DNA of 64,000 nt from positions 44,659 through 108,658 of the forward strand of contig JANQMD010000026.1 of assembly GCA_028280265.1 (NCBI GenBank). Reading direction: 5' to 3'. The notes under the pieces were generated by a model, which did not search any database, was not told the origin of the DNA, and worked only from the letters and a program-made list of their open reading frames with translations. The stretch comes from Flavobacteriaceae bacterium (GTDB lineage Bacteria; Bacteroidota; Bacteroidia; Flavobacteriales; Flavobacteriaceae). This document shows positions 1 through 9,087 of the stretch, one piece after another. The stretch's first letter is position 1. Each line of letters begins with the position of its first letter. Both the position numbers and the translations under genes were made by a program.

Positions 1-1447
1 CTATACTCAATCTTTCTTGAATCGCCTTGTATTCTTTTTTCAATTTATCGTCTTTGAGCGAATTATACGCTTTCTCAAAAAGAGCTTCCTGTTTGGTATT
101 AAAAGAAGTGTCTTCGTTTAATAAATAAGTTTGAAATTTTTTAAACTCGCTTCCAGCTATTTTAAACTTCTCTACACTCTCTTGACTAGGGTTCTCATAA
201 TAAAACTGTGTCGCAAAGTTGAAAATAGCTCTTGATCGAATCAATTCTTCCGTAGCTTCTGTTTTCTTACCATAACCAATCTCAATATCGGGTTGAACTC
301 CTCCTCCATCATAAACTGTTCTTCCATTTTTAGTCTTAAAAGCTGTTACATCTCCATCTGAAAACTTAGGCACATTTCCATCTTCATCCCTATTGGCATA
401 ATCAAGTTCCTGAATACATCTACCACTTGGTGTGTAATATTTGGAAATCGTTACCTTTAACTGAGTTCCATAATTTAAAGATCTATATCTCTGAACCAGC
501 CCTTTACCAAAAGAACGCTCTCCTAAAATTACAGCTCTATCATAATCTTGTAAGGCACCACTTACAATTTCAGAAGCAGATGCAGATCTTCCATTCACAA
601 GAACTGTGATTGGCATTTCTAAATCAAGGGGATTGTTTGTCGCTCTGTACGTTGAGCTCAATTTTTTCACTTTCCCTCTGGTAGATACAATAGTGCTCCC
701 TTTAGGAAGGAAAAAATTTGAAATATTAATGGCCTCTAGCAAAGATCCTCCAGGATTTGATCTTAGATCAAACACCAACTTTTTCATCCCTCTTTTTTTC
801 AATTCTTTAAATGCTTTCTTTACTTCTGAAGACGCCTTCTCATTAAACCTTGTTAGGACAATGTAACCTGTTTCTTCATCAATCATATCAAAAAATGGGA
901 CAGGATTTACCACCACTTTTTCTCTGGTGACTGCGTATATTTTTCTCTCTCCTTGCCTTTCAACTTCAATTTCAATACTTGTATTAGGTGCTCCTTTTAG
1001 GAATTGTGAAAGTGCTTCTCTTTCCATATTTTGAAGTGGCTGACCATCTACTTTGGTAATGACATCTCCAGCTTTCAAGCCTTTTTTATCTGCTTCATAT
1101 CCTTTGTATATCTCAGCTAACGTAATTCCTTTATCATCGTAGTAAGTAGCTACCCCAATACCTGCATATTCTCCTTCCCTTCTAATTTTAGCTTCCTCTA
1201 CCTCTTGCTCATCAAAATAATTTGTGTAGGGGTCTAAATCTTTTAAAGTATTCTTTATCGCCTTGTTTGTGAATTCAGCTGGATTGATCTCATCTACATA
1301 ATACATATTCAATTCTTTATACAGAGTGGTATAAATCTCTAACTGTTTAGCAACTTCAAAAAATTTAGATTTGAATGAGTATGATATAGTCATACTGATC
1401 ACTAAGAAAGCGAGTATGTATTTCTTTTGAATTTTAATTCTTTTCAT
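1..1447 (-). CDS. ctp: S41 family C-terminal processing peptidase (3' end cut off)
   Basis: Periplasmic tail-specific serine protease that degrades or trims proteins from their C-terminus. About 482 residues are visible and the C-terminus runs off the left edge; relatives are somewhat longer. The N-terminus starts MKRIKIQKK followed by a hydrophobic stretch (signal anchor). A PDZ domain lies near residues 85-165 (KGLKAGDVITKVDG). The Ser/Lys catalytic signature is visible as NGRSASASEI near residue 290 and GERSFGKGLVQ near 315. The start ATG at 1447 overlaps the end of rnpA by 14 bases, so the two are probably co-transcribed and translationally coupled. Confidence 0.93.
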   Translation of the reverse strand, partial: MKRIKIQKKYILAFLVISMTISYSFKSKFFEVAKQLEIYTTLYKELNMYYVDEINPAEFTNKAIKNTLKDLDPYTNYFDEQEVEEAKIRREGEYAGIGVATYYDDKGITLAEIYKGYEADKKGLKAGDVITKVDGQPLQNMEREALSQFLKGAPNTSIEIEVERQGERKIYAVTREKVVVNPVPFFDMIDEETGYIVLTRFNEKASSEVKKAFKELKKRGMKKLVFDLRSNPGGSLLEAINISNFFLPKGSTIVSTRGKVKKLSSTYRATNNPLDLEMPITVLVNGRSASASEIVSGALQDYDRAVILGERSFGKGLVQRYRSLNYGTQLKVTISKYYTPSGRCIQELDYANRDEDGNVPKFSDGDVTAFKTKNGRTVYDGGGVQPDIEIGYGKKTEATEELIRSRAIFNFATQFYYENPSQESVEKFKIAGSEFKKFQTYLLNEDTSFNTKQEALFEKAYNSLKDDKLKKEYKAIQERLSI

Positions 1448-1826
1448 CTGTTTTGTTTTTTAATTCATTTGCAAACATTTTTAAAATCTTTTCAGTCTTT
1501 TGCTCGATTTCATCAAATGTAGGCTCCTTCTTACCAATAAAAGTAATCATAAATATGCAAGATTTGTCAAAATCCATACCTAAGTCTTTCTTTTTCAAAC
1601 GATATGATTCTCTTAATAGTCTTTTAATGCGGTTGCGATCAACTGCTTTTTTAAAATTTCTTTTAGGAACGGAGAAAGATACTTGTAACTGGGCTTCTGA
1701 ATCATGATCAATTTCCAGAAAAATCAACCTTAGTGGAAATTTTTTGACTGATTTCCCCTCACTGAAGAGCTTTTCAATAAGCTTCCTACTTTTTAATTTT
1801 TCATGTTTCCCTAATGCAAAACTCAT
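1434..1826 (-). CDS. rnpA: Ribonuclease P protein component
   Basis: Basic protein cofactor of RNase P, which trims 5' leaders from tRNA precursors. The family signature RNRIKRLLRESYR is present in the middle of the 130-residue protein, followed by the usual fold ending. The reading frame extends three codons further upstream to 1835, but that extension lies inside a TAAGTTTG promoter box (1833-1840), so the ATG at 1826 (MSFALGKHEKLK) is the better start. Overlaps the downstream S41 protease gene by 14 bases. It is divergent from gcdH. Confidence 0.95.
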   Translation of the reverse strand: MSFALGKHEKLKSRKLIEKLFSEGKSVKKFPLRLIFLEIDHDSEAQLQVSFSVPKRNFKKAVDRNRIKRLLRESYRLKKKDLGMDFDKSCIFMITFIGKKEPTFDEIEQKTEKILKMFANELKNKTDEKN

Positions 1827-1832
1827 CACATA

Positions 1833-1840
1833 CAAACTTA
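1833..1840 (-). promoter_or_regulatory. -7 box of the rnpA promoter (TAAGTTTG)
   Basis: Matches the Bacteroidota -7 consensus TAnnTTTG on the minus strand. It ends only six bases before the chosen rnpA ATG, implying a very short or absent 5' leader. Confidence 0.6.
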
Positions 1841-1875
1841 CAGAAAATGAGGTCTCTTATCCCATTTTTAATTGT

Positions 1876-1883
1876 TATTTTTG
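1876..1883 (+). promoter_or_regulatory. -7 box of the gcdH promoter (TATTTTTG)
   Basis: Perfect TAnnTTTG match 19 bases before the acyl-CoA dehydrogenase ATG. No clear TTTG -33 element is visible upstream. Confidence 0.6.
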
Positions 1884-1902
1884 AGCTAATAAATTTAATT
1901 TA

Positions 1903-3081
1903 ATGAAGCCAGATTTATTTCAAGCACCTGATTATTACCAATTAGATGAATTACTATCTGAAGAACACAGATTAGTAAGAGATGCCTCTAGAGAGTGGGT
2001 AAAAAGAGAAGTTTCTCCGATCATTGAAGAATATGCTCAAAAAGCAGAATTCCCTAATCAAATTATTAGTGGACTAGCAGAGATTGGAGCCTTTGGGCCT
2101 TACATCCCCGAGCAATATGGAGGGGCTGGTTTGGACCAAATATCCTATGGATTGATCATGCAAGAAATAGAGAGAGGAGATTCTGGTGTTCGTTCTACGG
2201 CTTCGGTACAGTCTTCTTTAGTCATGTATCCAATTTGGAAATATGGCAATGAGGAACAGCGTCAAAAATACCTTCCAAAATTAGCTTCTGGAGAATGGAT
2301 GGGTTGCTTTGGGTTAACAGAGCCTGACCACGGTTCAAATCCTGGTGGCATGGTTACCAACTACAAAGATATGGGTGACCACTATCTTTTGAATGGTGCC
2401 AAAATGTGGATTTCTAATGCCCCTTTTGCACAAGTTGCTGTAGTTTGGGCAAAGAATGAGGAAGGTCGGATTCACGGATTGATTGTCGAGCGTGGTATGG
2501 AAGGATTTTCTACTCCCGAAACCCATAACAAATGGTCTTTAAGAGCTTCTGCTACAGGTGAATTAATCTTTGATAATGTAAAGGTTCCCAAGGAAAATTT
2601 ATTACCAAATAAGTCCGGTTTAGGAGCACCACTAGGTTGCTTGGATTCTGCTCGTTACGGAATCGCATGGGGAGCAATTGGTGCCGCCATGGATTGTTAT
2701 GATACTGCCCTACGCTACAGCAAAGAGCGTGTTCAGTTTGGAAAGCCTATCGGACAATTTCAATTGCAACAAAAAAAACTTGCTGAAATGATCACAGAGA
2801 TCACAAAAGCTCAATTGCTAACCTGGCGTTTAGGTGTTCTCAGAAATGAAGGAAAAGCAACTTCCGCTCAGATATCAATGGCCAAAAGAAACAATGTAGA
2901 TATGGCTATTAACATTGCCAGAGAAGCAAGGCAGATATTAGGAGGAATGGGAATTACTGGAGAATACTCTATCATGCGTCACTCTATGAATTTAGAAAGC
3001 GTTATTACCTACGAAGGCACGCATGACATTCACTTATTAATTACAGGATTGGATATTACAGGATTGAATGCGTTTAAGTAA
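1903..3081 (+). CDS. gcdH: Acyl-CoA dehydrogenase, glutaryl-CoA dehydrogenase type
   Basis: FAD-dependent oxidative decarboxylation of glutaryl-CoA to crotonyl-CoA in lysine and tryptophan breakdown is the likely reaction. The 392 residues cover the N-terminal helical, middle beta (GCFGLTEPDHGSNPGG near 145) and C-terminal helical acyl-CoA dehydrogenase domains. The C-terminal stretch LGGMGITGEYSIMRH followed by NLESVITYEGTHDIH closely matches glutaryl-CoA dehydrogenases; the Glu of YEGTHDIH is the expected catalytic base. Transcribed alone, with its own promoter and a strong terminator at 3111-3142. Substrate assignment within the family is by motif similarity, not tested. Confidence 0.9.
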   Translation: MKPDLFQAPDYYQLDELLSEEHRLVRDASREWVKREVSPIIEEYAQKAEFPNQIISGLAEIGAFGPYIPEQYGGAGLDQISYGLIMQEIERGDSGVRSTASVQSSLVMYPIWKYGNEEQRQKYLPKLASGEWMGCFGLTEPDHGSNPGGMVTNYKDMGDHYLLNGAKMWISNAPFAQVAVVWAKNEEGRIHGLIVERGMEGFSTPETHNKWSLRASATGELIFDNVKVPKENLLPNKSGLGAPLGCLDSARYGIAWGAIGAAMDCYDTALRYSKERVQFGKPIGQFQLQQKKLAEMITEITKAQLLTWRLGVLRNEGKATSAQISMAKRNNVDMAINIAREARQILGGMGITGEYSIMRHSMNLESVITYEGTHDIHLLITGLDITGLNAFK

Positions 3082-3082
3082 T

Positions 3083-3256
3083 TTAAGACGCTTGTTGTAA
3101 CAATATATTTGGGCATCGCTTACAGTTGATGCCCTTTTTTTTATACTTAAAACAACATTTGCTTTTTGGTTTTATACAACTCGCATCACAGATAGCATCA
3201 CAAGAAGACGTCACCATTTGTTTTACATTGTTTTGTTCTGTATAAAAGACGATCAT
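3083..3256 (-). CDS. Small cysteine-rich protein of unknown function
   Basis: A 57-codon minus-strand frame starting ATG at 3256 (alternative internal ATG at 3217). It encodes seven cysteines in the last 40 residues, arranged as CDAICDASC, then CC, then CKRC, mixed with a lysine-rich stretch, ending NILLQQAS. A TAAATTTG promoter box stands 17 bases upstream. The spacing of CxxxCxxxC and CxxC suggests metal or Fe-S binding, which is inference. It is convergent with gcdH and its codons for KKKGI overlap the gcdH terminator. I recall similar lysine/cysteine-rich small proteins in flavobacteria but cannot name a family. Confidence 0.55.
   Translation of the reverse strand: MIVFYTEQNNVKQMVTSSCDAICDASCIKPKSKCCFKYKKKGINCKRCPNILLQQAS
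3111..3142 (+). terminator. Rho-independent terminator of gcdH
   Basis: Seven-base-pair stem GGGCATC/GATGCCC with a ten-base loop, followed by eight T residues. It lies inside the antisense small cysteine-rich reading frame at 3083-3256. Confidence 0.88.
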
Positions 3257-3272
3257 AAAAATAATTCTGGGG

Positions 3273-3280
3273 CAAATTTA
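3273..3280 (-). promoter_or_regulatory. -7 box for the small cysteine-rich gene (TAAATTTG)
   Basis: Consensus TAnnTTTG on the minus strand, ending 16 bases upstream of the ATG at 3256. Supports the hidden gene being transcribed. Confidence 0.5.
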
Positions 3281-3366
3281 ATTATTTATTTAGAATAAAT
3301 AAAAATAATGAGTCGAAATATTACTGCCCTTTCTCTTTTGCTATCTTAGCTAATAAAACTGAGCCA

Positions 3367-4554
3367 TTGCATCGTTCTCGTCAATTCAAAAATGTCTCTT
3401 TTTACAAGAGTATCTCTGAAATACCCAAAGAAGTTTGGGTTGACCTGAACTGTACGAAGAATCTTTATTTTCACCCAGATTATTTACAATCAATTGAGGA
3501 GAATAATGTTCACTTAGCTTTTTTCTACACTGTTTTAAAAGATGATACTGGAAAAGCGATATCTCTGGCTACTGTGCAAATCATCGATTTTTACATGGAT
3601 TCTCTTAACAATAATGAAGAGGGTATTATCCATACGATTGCCTGTCTGGGCAGAAAGTTTAAAATTCTTCCCGCTGAGAAACCTTTAAAAATTTTAAACT
3701 GTGGAAATCCATTTGTAAGCGGGGAACATGGAATCTTTATCACTCCCAATCAAAATAAGAAAAAAGTACTGAGAAGTTTAGCAAAGGCCATCCTAAGCTA
3801 CTCAGAGGACCACTATACTTTTCCAATAGACATTTTTATCATGAAGGATTTTGTAGAGGATTCTTTGCCTATTAGCAATGAGCTTATTAGCTTAGGTTAT
3901 TACTCCTTCAATGTTGAGCCCAATATGAAGTTGGATTTAAAACCAGAATGGACTTCTTTTGATGATTACTTAGCAGCTTTGAAAACAAAATTTAGAGTCA
4001 AAGCCAAAAAAGCATTGAAGTTGAGTAAAGAGCTACAAGTCAAAGACATTTCAGCAGAAAACTCTGATGTTTCTCTGAAGTCTATGACAGATCTGTATCA
4101 GAAAGTAGCTTCAAAAGCTTCATTTAATTTAGGAGAGTTTCGTGTAAAAACCTACAGAGACCTGACTAAAAAATTACAAGGAAACTATGTTTTAAAATCT
4201 TATTCATTGGGAGAAAAAACAGTTGGTTTTTTATCGGGAATGGTAAACCAAAACAGTCTTGATGCCCATTTTGTGGGCATTGATTATGAGTTAAATAAAG
4301 CATATGGAATTTACCAGAGGATGCTCTATGATTATATTGATTTTGCCATACAAAATAGACTAGACACCATTAATTTTGGAAGGACGGCAAGTGAAATTAA
4401 AAGCTCTGTGGGAGCCACTCCAGAACACCTAACCATCTATGTTCGTCATAAAAAATCGATTACAAATAAATTTTTAAAATTATTTTTGTCACGAATTCAG
4501 CCTACTGCATTCCATCAGAAATTTCCTTTTAAACAAGTAGCTCCCAGTCTATGA
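3367..4554 (+). CDS. GNAT/BioF2-like acyltransferase domain protein
   Basis: Function not known precisely. The 395-residue protein resembles the FemAB/BioF2-like acetyltransferase group: an N-terminal region (YFHPDYLQSIEENN), then FDDYLAALKTKFRVKAKKALK near residue 200 and a C-terminal part with GFLSGMVNQNSLDAHFVGIDYELN, typical of the second GNAT-like fold. The start appears to be TTG at 3367; no in-frame ATG is close. A near-consensus -7 box TATCTTAG lies just upstream. The stop overlaps the start of tesB by four bases (ATGA), so the pair is an operon and may act on acyl-CoA or acyl groups. Confidence 0.7.
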   Translation: MHRSRQFKNVSFYKSISEIPKEVWVDLNCTKNLYFHPDYLQSIEENNVHLAFFYTVLKDDTGKAISLATVQIIDFYMDSLNNNEEGIIHTIACLGRKFKILPAEKPLKILNCGNPFVSGEHGIFITPNQNKKKVLRSLAKAILSYSEDHYTFPIDIFIMKDFVEDSLPISNELISLGYYSFNVEPNMKLDLKPEWTSFDDYLAALKTKFRVKAKKALKLSKELQVKDISAENSDVSLKSMTDLYQKVASKASFNLGEFRVKTYRDLTKKLQGNYVLKSYSLGEKTVGFLSGMVNQNSLDAHFVGIDYELNKAYGIYQRMLYDYIDFAIQNRLDTINFGRTASEIKSSVGATPEHLTIYVRHKKSITNKFLKLFLSRIQPTAFHQKFPFKQVAPSL

Positions 4555-5417
4555 AAACTATTGATGATTTACTCGACATTCTTACACTTGAAAAATTAGA
4601 TTCTCACAACTTCTCTGGAGTGAGTAGAACTATTGGAAGTCCAAATGTTTTTGGCGGACAAGTATTGGCTCAGGCTTTGCACGCTGCTTATCAAACCATC
4701 CCTGAAGAACGAATTGTACACTCGCTACATTCTTATTTTTTGTTGCCTGGTGATTTGACAATTCCGATTCACTATCATGTCAACGAAATGAGAAATGGTG
4801 GCAGTTTTTCAACACGAAGAGTGACCGCTTCACAGAACGATCAGACCATTTTTATTTTGGCTGCTTCTTTTCATAAAAGAGAAGACGGACACGAACATCA
4901 GGAGGATATAAAAAAAGACATCAAACAGCCTGAAGAGCTTTTGAGCTGGTCTGATATGTTGGAACAATTTGGTGATTTTCTACCTAGCAAAATGAAAGCT
5001 TTTTTGAGCATCGAAAGGCCTGTAGATTTCAAACCTACTCAAATCATCAATCCTATGAATCAAAAAGATTTGCCAGCTGTTGAGGATGTATGGTTTAAAT
5101 TAAAAGGCGATTCTAGTCAATTATCTCTAGATGTAAAACAACAAATTCTCACCTACATTTCTGATTACAATATTTTAAATGCTGCTTTAAAGCCTAACGC
5201 AAGTAAAGCACATTATGGAAATACACAAATGGCTAGTTTGGATCACTCTATGTGGTTTTTCCGTGATTTTGATTTTGATGACTGGATGTTGTTTTCTGCT
5301 GTTTCTCCAAACACATCGGGTGCTAGAGGTTTGGCTACAGGAAATATATTTACTAGAAATGGGAAACTAATCGCTACTGTTGCTCAAGAGGGGCTAATGA
5401 GACCTCAAAAAATGTAA
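4551..5417 (+). CDS. tesB: Acyl-CoA thioesterase II
   Basis: Hydrolyses acyl-CoA to free fatty acid and CoA in the cytoplasm. The 288-residue length and double hot-dog layout match TesB: N-terminal FGGQVLAQAL and HSLHSYFLLPGD, C-terminal SLDHSMWFF, a SPNTSGARGL segment and the ending VAQEGLMR. The Asp of LDHS, the Ser/Thr of the middle segment and the Gln of QEGL match the expected catalytic triad positions. Start overlaps the upstream gene by ATGA. Confidence 0.93.
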   Translation: MKTIDDLLDILTLEKLDSHNFSGVSRTIGSPNVFGGQVLAQALHAAYQTIPEERIVHSLHSYFLLPGDLTIPIHYHVNEMRNGGSFSTRRVTASQNDQTIFILAASFHKREDGHEHQEDIKKDIKQPEELLSWSDMLEQFGDFLPSKMKAFLSIERPVDFKPTQIINPMNQKDLPAVEDVWFKLKGDSSQLSLDVKQQILTYISDYNILNAALKPNASKAHYGNTQMASLDHSMWFFRDFDFDDWMLFSAVSPNTSGARGLATGNIFTRNGKLIATVAQEGLMRPQKM

Positions 5418-5502
5418 CAATATGCTTAATGAAATAATGGTATAATGTATTAATGACCATAGTCTTTTCTTCTTTATTCTTTCCTCTTTTCTTATTCTCA
5501 AT

Positions 5503-5510
5503 TATCTTTG
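5503..5510 (+). promoter_or_regulatory. -7 box (TATCTTTG) for the SdpI-family gene
   Basis: Perfect TAnnTTTG, 19 bases before the ATG at 5530, in an otherwise featureless 112-base gap. Confidence 0.55.
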
Positions 5511-5529
5511 TTTTTCTAAATTCAATACT

Positions 5530-5886
5530 ATGAATCCGTATGTGTATGTTTTAAGTGTCAATGGTCTTTTACTTTTAATGAGCATTATTTTTTATTTTTT
5601 TCCACCCAAAAAAATCAATGCCCTTTACGGTTACAGGACCCATAGAACGATGCAAAATGAAGATATTTGGAGTTTCGCTAATACGTTATTCAACAAAACA
5701 TTGATTACCTATTCGAGCATTAGTTTTGTGGCTTCTTTGGCACTTGCTTACTTATTCCCTGAATTAATGACTTCTTGGTTTCCCATGGGGTTTCTTTTCT
5801 TTACACTATTGGTTTGTATTATTACTACCGAAAATGCTCTGAATCAAAATTTTGATTCTGAAGGAAAAAGGAAGTCTAAAAAGTAG
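5530..5886 (+). CDS. SdpI-family small membrane protein
   Basis: A 118-residue protein with three predicted membrane segments (near 5-24, 55-78 and 84-103). The loop after the first helix, INALYGYRTHRTMQNEDIW, is the conserved SdpI/YhfL signature with the GYRT...W pattern. The family's founder gives immunity to a killing peptide in Bacillus, but most members, including lone ones like this, have no proven role. Convergent with the TonB receptor gene, the two overlapping by 11 bases. Confidence 0.75.
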   Translation: MNPYVYVLSVNGLLLLMSIIFYFFPPKKINALYGYRTHRTMQNEDIWSFANTLFNKTLITYSSISFVASLALAYLFPELMTSWFPMGFLFFTLLVCIITTENALNQNFDSEGKRKSKK

Positions 5887-8365
5887 TAATCAAAGAAAAG
5901 GAGAAGTTTCTTCCAGGAGCAGAAACTCCTGAGGCAAACTCTCGATAATGCTGATCAAAAATATTATTCAACATTCCTTGTACTTTCCAGTTTTCGTTGA
6001 ATTGATAACTACTGTTAAAAGCAATTGTCATCCAACTAGGAGAACCATAATATATTTCTGTTGCTGTAGTTCCATTAGGGTTTACTACAGGTGTTAAATC
6101 GTGATTATCGATTCCCTCCGTAATATTAAAATCAGAAATGTCTTTTTTGCTATTGAAACGAAGGCTTGCTCCTAATTCTAACTTATTATCAATATAATTT
6201 AAATCAAACTGACCAAACAATGGTGGTATAGAAGATAAAGGTTCATTTGTATCGTAGGTTCTTCCTTTTGTATATGTTACAAAACCTGAGGTACTGATCT
6301 TATCAGATAATTTTCCTTGATAGCTAGCTGTGTAACCAAACACATAAGCAGTTCCTTTGTTTTGATTCGTAACAACCTCTCCTGCACTTGCGCGGTATTG
6401 CGCCCCATCGTAATTGATCACAAGATTTGCATTTGGACCAGAACGAATTACATCTCTTAAAATATAATGCTCAAGAAGTGTGTAGTACGTATTAAAACCA
6501 ACTCGAAATTTTCGATTGTTGAAATATTTTTGAATACCAATCTCTGCATTGTAAGCGAACTCGGGGTCGACATGAATATTCGGAATGGTTAGAATATTAC
6601 TTTTCTCCCGAACCCTTCCCACATCATCGATGTTAGGAGATCGGAACCCAGAAGAGATAACACTGTTCAACTGCCAATTCTTGTTAGGTTTGTATACATA
6701 ACCAATGGTAGCAGTAAATGCAGAATTATCTAGCGCAATATCTGTATTAGGCAAGGTGATGAATGTTTGGTCGATCCACCTAGCTTTCAAGTTTGTTCTC
6801 GTAAACCGAACACCTGTATTTAATGTTGATTTATCACTTAAATCCTGTCTATAACCCGCATAAACCGCAGCACTCATATAACTACTTCCTCCATCGGGAT
6901 AACGAGATTGTACGGGAAATTCACCTAAAACACCTACTACTTGGTTTGCAAATACGTTCAATGTTTGTCCGTAAGACTTAGAACTTACATCATTGTGAGA
7001 GAACTCTAACCCATAGGTTAAATTTCTTCTCTTATTTTTAGTTAAAGGAACCGTAAAATCGGCGTTGAGACTAAAAATATCTACCGCCTCTTCTCTGTGG
7101 GATCGATCCAAACTCCCAAATCTTCTTTGTACACGTGACTCTTGTATGTTCTGATAAGCAAAGGTGAATGTTCCTTTTTCCATCCAATTGTTTTCTGGAT
7201 TGATATTCAACTGAGGAGAAATCAGCAATCTTTTTTGAGGGCCATAAAACCATTCTGCAAATTTTAGTGTCCCTCCCGAGCGCTCATCCAAGCGATCAAA
7301 TCTAGGAATATCTGAAGATGATGAATATTGAAAATTTAATTTTAAATCTGTCTTTTTTGAAAGCGGTACGAAGAATTTTTGTAAAATATCTGTTTGACTG
7401 TATCCAGTATTTCGTTGGATGTTTGGATCTGTATTTGTTTTAGGAGAAGCAGAGAAAAAAGAATCTGTATTCTCAGAATACTCAAATACCTTTCCCCAAT
7501 CGCTAAATCCGTGTGATCTTCTTTTCCCCATTTTTAAATCTCCAAAGTCACTAAATGAAACACTTGTAAAAGAAGCCCAGTTTTTTGAACTTATTTCTAC
7601 TGAAGCATTTGTTGTGATTTCATTATTTACAGAAGAGAATCGATTGAAAAAGCTTGTATTTGTTTCAACGGTTTCCGACAATCTCGGAGTTTTTGTGTAG
7701 TAATGAATGACTCCTCCAAGGGCATCTGAGCCATAAATTACAGAAGAAGGACCAAAAACAACTTCCATTCTATCCAATTGGTTTGGAGTGACAGTAATGG
7801 AATTTTGCAAATGCCCCTTTCGATAAATGGCATTGTTCATTCTTACTCCATCTACGACCAGTAGAACTCGATTCGATTCCATCCCTCTTAAAACAGGACT
7901 CCCGCCACCAGCTTGAGATTTTTGAACCTTGATTCCAGGAACATTTGCCAATAAATCTGCAGATGTCTGCGGAGAAACTTGTTGAATTTCTTTTGCAGAA
8001 ATTACTGCAATTTGTTCTGCTACTCGGTTGGTTTTTGCCTCCGTTTTAAAAACAGACAATACCACTTCATCTAACTGCTCAGATTCTTTGGTTAGATATA
8101 AAACATATTTTCTTTTCTCAAGTTCGCTCTTTTTAACACTGACAAGAGCATACGAGATGTGAGAAAAAATTAGAATTTCATTTGCTTTTACCGATGAGAT
8201 ATCAATGATCCCTTCTTTGTTTGTATGAGAGTTAAAATCGTGAGATTCACTAAAAACATTAACATTGTTTATGGGTCTTCTCGTTTCTTTATCTAAAACC
8301 CTTAACTGCTGTGCAATAGTTACTTGTGCAATTAATAAAAAAAACAAAAAACTAAACTTCCTCAT
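5876..8365 (-). CDS. TonB-dependent outer-membrane receptor
   Basis: Energy-dependent uptake porin. The 829 residues comprise a signal peptide (ends about TIAQQ, residue 20), a carboxypeptidase-regulatory-like domain (about 22-100), a plug with TSADLLANVPGIKVQK and GPSSVIYGSDALGG (about 120-230), and a 22-strand barrel ending in aromatic FSFSLITTF. The plug sequence GMESNRVLLVVDGVRMNN and barrel motif GFRSPNIDD recall haem/haemoglobin receptors, but ligand is not certain. Last gene of porZ-recO-receptor, overlapping recO by four bases. Confidence 0.88.
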   Translation of the reverse strand: MRKFSFLFFLLIAQVTIAQQLRVLDKETRRPINNVNVFSESHDFNSHTNKEGIIDISSVKANEILIFSHISYALVSVKKSELEKRKYVLYLTKESEQLDEVVLSVFKTEAKTNRVAEQIAVISAKEIQQVSPQTSADLLANVPGIKVQKSQAGGGSPVLRGMESNRVLLVVDGVRMNNAIYRKGHLQNSITVTPNQLDRMEVVFGPSSVIYGSDALGGVIHYYTKTPRLSETVETNTSFFNRFSSVNNEITTNASVEISSKNWASFTSVSFSDFGDLKMGKRRSHGFSDWGKVFEYSENTDSFFSASPKTNTDPNIQRNTGYSQTDILQKFFVPLSKKTDLKLNFQYSSSSDIPRFDRLDERSGGTLKFAEWFYGPQKRLLISPQLNINPENNWMEKGTFTFAYQNIQESRVQRRFGSLDRSHREEAVDIFSLNADFTVPLTKNKRRNLTYGLEFSHNDVSSKSYGQTLNVFANQVVGVLGEFPVQSRYPDGGSSYMSAAVYAGYRQDLSDKSTLNTGVRFTRTNLKARWIDQTFITLPNTDIALDNSAFTATIGYVYKPNKNWQLNSVISSGFRSPNIDDVGRVREKSNILTIPNIHVDPEFAYNAEIGIQKYFNNRKFRVGFNTYYTLLEHYILRDVIRSGPNANLVINYDGAQYRASAGEVVTNQNKGTAYVFGYTASYQGKLSDKISTSGFVTYTKGRTYDTNEPLSSIPPLFGQFDLNYIDNKLELGASLRFNSKKDISDFNITEGIDNHDLTPVVNPNGTTATEIYYGSPSWMTIAFNSSYQFNENWKVQGMLNNIFDQHYREFASGVSAPGRNFSFSLITTF

Positions 8366-9087
8366 TTGCTAAATACAGCTTCTAAAATATCCAACGATTT
8401 GGGTTTTTTAAATCCGTCCAAATGTAATTCAAAATATCGAATTAAAATCCGCAATAAGCTTTGCCTATGACTCTTTAAAAAACTTATGGATTCTACTGTA
8501 TCAAAATTTGTGCCTAACAGCTTTTTAAAATGAAAAAAATCACCCCCTTTAATCACTTCTTTTTCATGAAGCTGATTGGTAAATATTCCCTCTCTGAGAT
8601 GAAAACCTTTTTCTTGTCCCTCTATATCGCCTGGATAAAACCCCAAATACTTAGTTAAGTTGATTAAAAATATAATATGAAAGTTCGCAATTTTCTCATG
8701 AGTATCTAACCACAGCAGTGAGTATTGTAGATAATTAAATAGTGAACTATTGGGTTCTTCTTCCTGAATTACATTTGACAATATCTCAGAAAGAAAAATG
8801 GCTAAAGTTTGTTTTGTAATTTGTAGATGGATGGAAGAATACGCTGAAGAGATTTGAACTTCTCTTAACGATTGTAGATTTCTTTTTTCTTGATGACTTG
8901 CAACGATATTTAATTGAGTAAGTGGTTGAAAATAGGCGGCTCTTAATTTTCCTTTTTTGGATTTTAAAACTCCTTTTATCATGTAAGAAATTAAGCCTGA
9001 TTTTTCTGTGTACAGCTTGGCTATTAAACTAGAATCACCATACTTAATCGCACTAATTACAATTGCCTTTGTTGTGACTATTGCCAT
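8362..9087 (-). CDS. recO: DNA repair protein RecO
   Basis: Recombination mediator that works with RecR to load RecA on SSB-coated DNA. The 241-residue protein has the N-terminal OB-fold (TTKAIVISAIKYGDSSLIAKLYT, split over residues 5-27) and the helical C-terminal domain. It lacks an obvious four-cysteine zinc motif, as is common in this phylum. Its ATG shares one base with the stop of porZ (TAATG), and it overlaps the receptor gene by four bases. The porZ-recO order is a familiar Bacteroidota arrangement. Confidence 0.9.
   Translation of the reverse strand: MAIVTTKAIVISAIKYGDSSLIAKLYTEKSGLISYMIKGVLKSKKGKLRAAYFQPLTQLNIVASHQEKRNLQSLREVQISSAYSSIHLQITKQTLAIFLSEILSNVIQEEEPNSSLFNYLQYSLLWLDTHEKIANFHIIFLINLTKYLGFYPGDIEGQEKGFHLREGIFTNQLHEKEVIKGGDFFHFKKLLGTNFDTVESISFLKSHRQSLLRILIRYFELHLDGFKKPKSLDILEAVFSK

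Noticed and set aside
3181..3220. Short GCATCACA/AGCATCACA near-repeats resembling CRISPR units
   Set aside because: Only two imperfect copies with no regular spacers; they are codons for the Cys-rich DAxCDA repeats of the small protein.
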